Shown here: piece by piece, positions 5,361 to 6,872 of the stretch
Layout: each line of letters starts with the position of its first letter
Position numbering within the stretch: the first letter of the stretch is position 1
Source of the DNA: Lachnoclostridium sp. UBA7097
Lineage (GTDB): Bacteria; Bacillota; Clostridia; Lachnospirales; Lachnospiraceae
DNA: 6,872 nt
Assembly: GCA_002499945.1 (NCBI GenBank)
Contig: DKYP01000184.1
Coordinates: forward strand, 1-6,872
Direction: 5' to 3'
The notes under the pieces: generated by a model
Database searches by the model: none
What the model saw: only the letters and a program-made list of their open reading frames with translations
Told to the model about the DNA's origin: nothing
Translations under genes and position numbers: made by a program

Positions 5361-6086
5361 TTATTCACTGGCTATTGAACCGTATAGTGGTTTTAAGGAA
5401 TTAGAAATAGAATCAATATTTACATCAATATCATCAATTACTGTACCACCATTAAAATCTTTATGATAGTTTTGTACACTTTCATTTATTGATAGCATTT
5501 TCTGGTCAAGGAATGAAATAATATTGGCACATTCACGAAGCTCATCCCTTATTCCTTCAGGCGCTTTTCCTTCAAATTTATAATAAATTTTATGCTCAAG
5601 GCTTGCCCAGAAATCCATAGCAATTGTCCTGATTTGTATTTCTACCTTTGTATTAATAACATCGTTTGACAAAAAAATAGGAACAGAAACAATCATATGG
5701 TAGCTCATATATCCATTAGGTTTTGGATTTGCAATATAATCCTTTATTTTTAAAACAGTTACATCATTTTGTTTTGTTATTGAATCAGCTATACGGTATA
5801 TATCAGATGTAAATGAACATATAATTCTTACACCTGCTACATCATTAATATATTTTATAATATTTTCTACGGTAAGTTCTTTTTGCTTTATGCGCATCTT
5901 TCTTGCAATGCTCTGTGCAGATTTAAGACGGGAAGTTATATGCTCTATTGGATTATACTGGTGTGCAAGCTTAAATTCATTATTTAAAATTTCAAGTTTA
6001 GTTGAAATTTCTTTAAGTGCTGAATTATATAAAAGTAATGCTTTACTCCATTCTTCTTCCTCATCATAGTATATTAATTGTTCCAT
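5361..6086 (-). CDS. small alarmone synthetase, RelA/SpoT-domain GTP pyrophosphokinase (RelQ/YjbM type)
   Basis: This enzyme class moves pyrophosphate from ATP to the 3'-OH of GDP or GTP (some also GMP), making the stringent-response alarmones pGpp, ppGpp and pppGpp. The 241 residues contain only the synthetase domain: no HD hydrolase domain and no TGS or ACT domains, so it is a single-domain synthetase, not the long bifunctional Rel. Motifs are YNPIEHITSRLKSAQSI (44-60, with R53, K55, S56), DVAGVRIIC (82-90, metal-binding D82), SDIYRIADS (94-102), PKPNGYMSYHMIV (121-133) and EIQIRTIAMDFWASLEHKIYYK (149-170, E149, Q151, R153). The usual GYRSYH is GYMSYH here. All catalytic residues seem present. 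The start at 6086 is supported by GGAGG five nt upstream. The gene lies 30 bp behind the glycosyltransferase, probably in its transcript. RelP versus RelQ cannot be settled by eye. Confidence 0.92.
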   Translation of the reverse strand: MEQLIYYDEEEEWSKALLLYNSALKEISTKLEILNNEFKLAHQYNPIEHITSRLKSAQSIARKMRIKQKELTVENIIKYINDVAGVRIICSFTSDIYRIADSITKQNDVTVLKIKDYIANPKPNGYMSYHMIVSVPIFLSNDVINTKVEIQIRTIAMDFWASLEHKIYYKFEGKAPEGIRDELRECANIISFLDQKMLSINESVQNYHKDFNGGTVIDDIDVNIDSISNSLKPLYGSIASE

Positions 6087-6090
6087 TTTA

Positions 6091-6099
6091 TCCTCCCTC
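6091..6099 (-). promoter_or_regulatory. strong ribosome binding site fixing the alarmone synthetase start
   Basis: On the - strand, GAGGGAGGA ends 4 nt before the ATG at 6086. It selects this start over the in-frame ATG nine codons earlier (6113), which has only AAAG before it. Confidence 0.8.
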
Positions 6100-6116
6100 A
6101 CTCTTTTATACATACT

Positions 6117-6872
6117 TTAATTAAAACCATAAATTCTATTGAAAAAGTTATATCCCCATACAATTATCTTTCTGCCGGATTTACTTGAAAACTGCATAGG
6201 ATATCCCAGTTTTCTTCTTGTGATATTTTTATATACAGCTTTATTCTTGTCTTTTAAATATTTCCATAAATTCTCTCTCTTTTTTAAGTTTTTTGGTGAA
6301 CCTTCATTTACTAAAAGTGCTGAACTTACAATCATCATCATTGCCAGGTACTTTATCATATAATTACGTAATTTTTTATTTTTTATCTGCATTGGATTTA
6401 AACAATCAATCATAATTTTTGTAACTTTTATCTGCTGGTCAATACGTTTTGTCATAACTGTTTCGTTAACGGACTGGTCACTTCTGCCTATATAATAGCG
6501 GTATAAATCAACATCAAGATAATACATGCATTTGACATATGGTAGTGGTTTATATGCAAATATATTATCAACATAAAATGTATGCTCTGGCAGTTTTAAG
6601 TTGCATTCACGCAAAAGTTTTGTCCTGTAAATTATAGAATGCATAATAAGGTTCTGGCTCATACGGAAGTGTTTTACATCATTCCATGTAATAAATTTGT
6701 CTTTTGGTATAGCTCTGTTGTATGAGATAACTTTTTGTTTGTGGATGCTTGGTTTTTCATATACATAATTACATATAAGCATATCGAGCGGTACCGAATC
6801 GGTTATGGCTTTGCGCAGTAAATCAAGCGCTTTAACCAGGCTGTCCCCATCAAACCAGTCATCACTGTCAAG
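6117..6872 (-). CDS. family 2 glycosyltransferase (GT-A fold), 5' end missing
   Basis: The frame is open from the right edge to a TAA at 6117-6119, giving 251 residues; an internal ATG at 6782 is not the real start, because the 30 codons before it are in frame and carry the conserved LDSDDWFDG (1-9). That is the metal- and nucleotide-sugar-binding DxD region of inverting GT2 enzymes, so about 80-90 N-terminal residues lie outside the window. Further family features are LPEHTFYVDNIFAY (94-107, catalytic-loop region), LYRYYIGRSDQSVNE (123-137) and a conserved KRIDQQ (142-147). A moderately hydrophobic stretch (175-188) may be a buried helix. Such enzymes add sugars to capsule, teichoic-acid-like or other surface glycans; donor and acceptor cannot be told. 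The first 92 bases at the right edge are far richer in G+C than the rest. The alarmone synthetase gene follows after 30 bp. Confidence 0.85.
   Translation of the reverse strand, partial: LDSDDWFDGDSLVKALDLLRKAITDSVPLDMLICNYVYEKPSIHKQKVISYNRAIPKDKFITWNDVKHFRMSQNLIMHSIIYRTKLLRECNLKLPEHTFYVDNIFAYKPLPYVKCMYYLDVDLYRYYIGRSDQSVNETVMTKRIDQQIKVTKIMIDCLNPMQIKNKKLRNYMIKYLAMMMIVSSALLVNEGSPKNLKKRENLWKYLKDKNKAVYKNITRRKLGYPMQFSSKSGRKIIVWGYNFFNRIYGFN

Noticed and set aside
6087..6113. Alarmone synthetase start nine codons earlier
   Set aside because: The extra codons read through the strong GAGGGAGGA site that clearly serves the ATG at 6086.

Overview
The window is an AT-rich (roughly one-third G+C by eye) stretch of a Firmicutes chromosome. 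Protein character (ParA/ParB of the Soj/Spo0J type, a DUF4446 protein directly after parB, a GT2 enzyme with a YRYYIGR-x-DQSVNE motif) suggests a clostridial genome, probably Lachnospiraceae; the family assignment is inference. The gene order mnmG-rsmG-parA-parB is the conserved block that normally lies beside the chromosomal replication origin. No origin or dnaA is visible here.

Left part, + strand: a 17-codon gene end (1-54) and an AT-rich hairpin precede mnmG (tRNA wobble-uridine modification) and rsmG (16S rRNA m7G methylation), which are 15 bp apart and form one transcription unit. It ends in a 34-bp palindrome built around a parS site and then a conventional intrinsic terminator.

Middle, + strand: a complete chromosome-partition module. 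An extended -10 promoter and a second parS precede parA. A third parS, nested in a larger inverted repeat, precedes parB. All three parS sites match the 16-bp consensus TGTTTCACGTGAAACA exactly and lie within about 1.06 kb. ParB loads on parS as a CTP-dependent clamp and its N-terminal peptide stimulates the ParA ATPase; together they place and separate the origin region and recruit SMC. Behind parB is a DUF4446 gene encoding a one-helix membrane-anchored protein of unknown function. A strong bidirectional hairpin closes this side.

Right part, - strand: a small alarmone synthetase (RelA/SpoT nucleotidyltransferase domain only) lies 30 bp downstream of a family 2 glycosyltransferase gene that runs off the right edge of the window and has lost its 5' part. 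They converge on the parB/DUF4446 unit and appear co-transcribed.

No gene-free stretch exceeds 300 bp. I see no CRISPR array, rRNA, tRNA, insertion sequence or transposase. I do not find a clearly new biological system. The most interesting points are how the parS sites are built into expression signals (a terminator-like palindrome after rsmG, the parA leader, a nested inverted repeat before parB), the uncharacterised DUF4446 membrane protein next to ParAB, and an abrupt base-composition step inside the glycosyltransferase gene.
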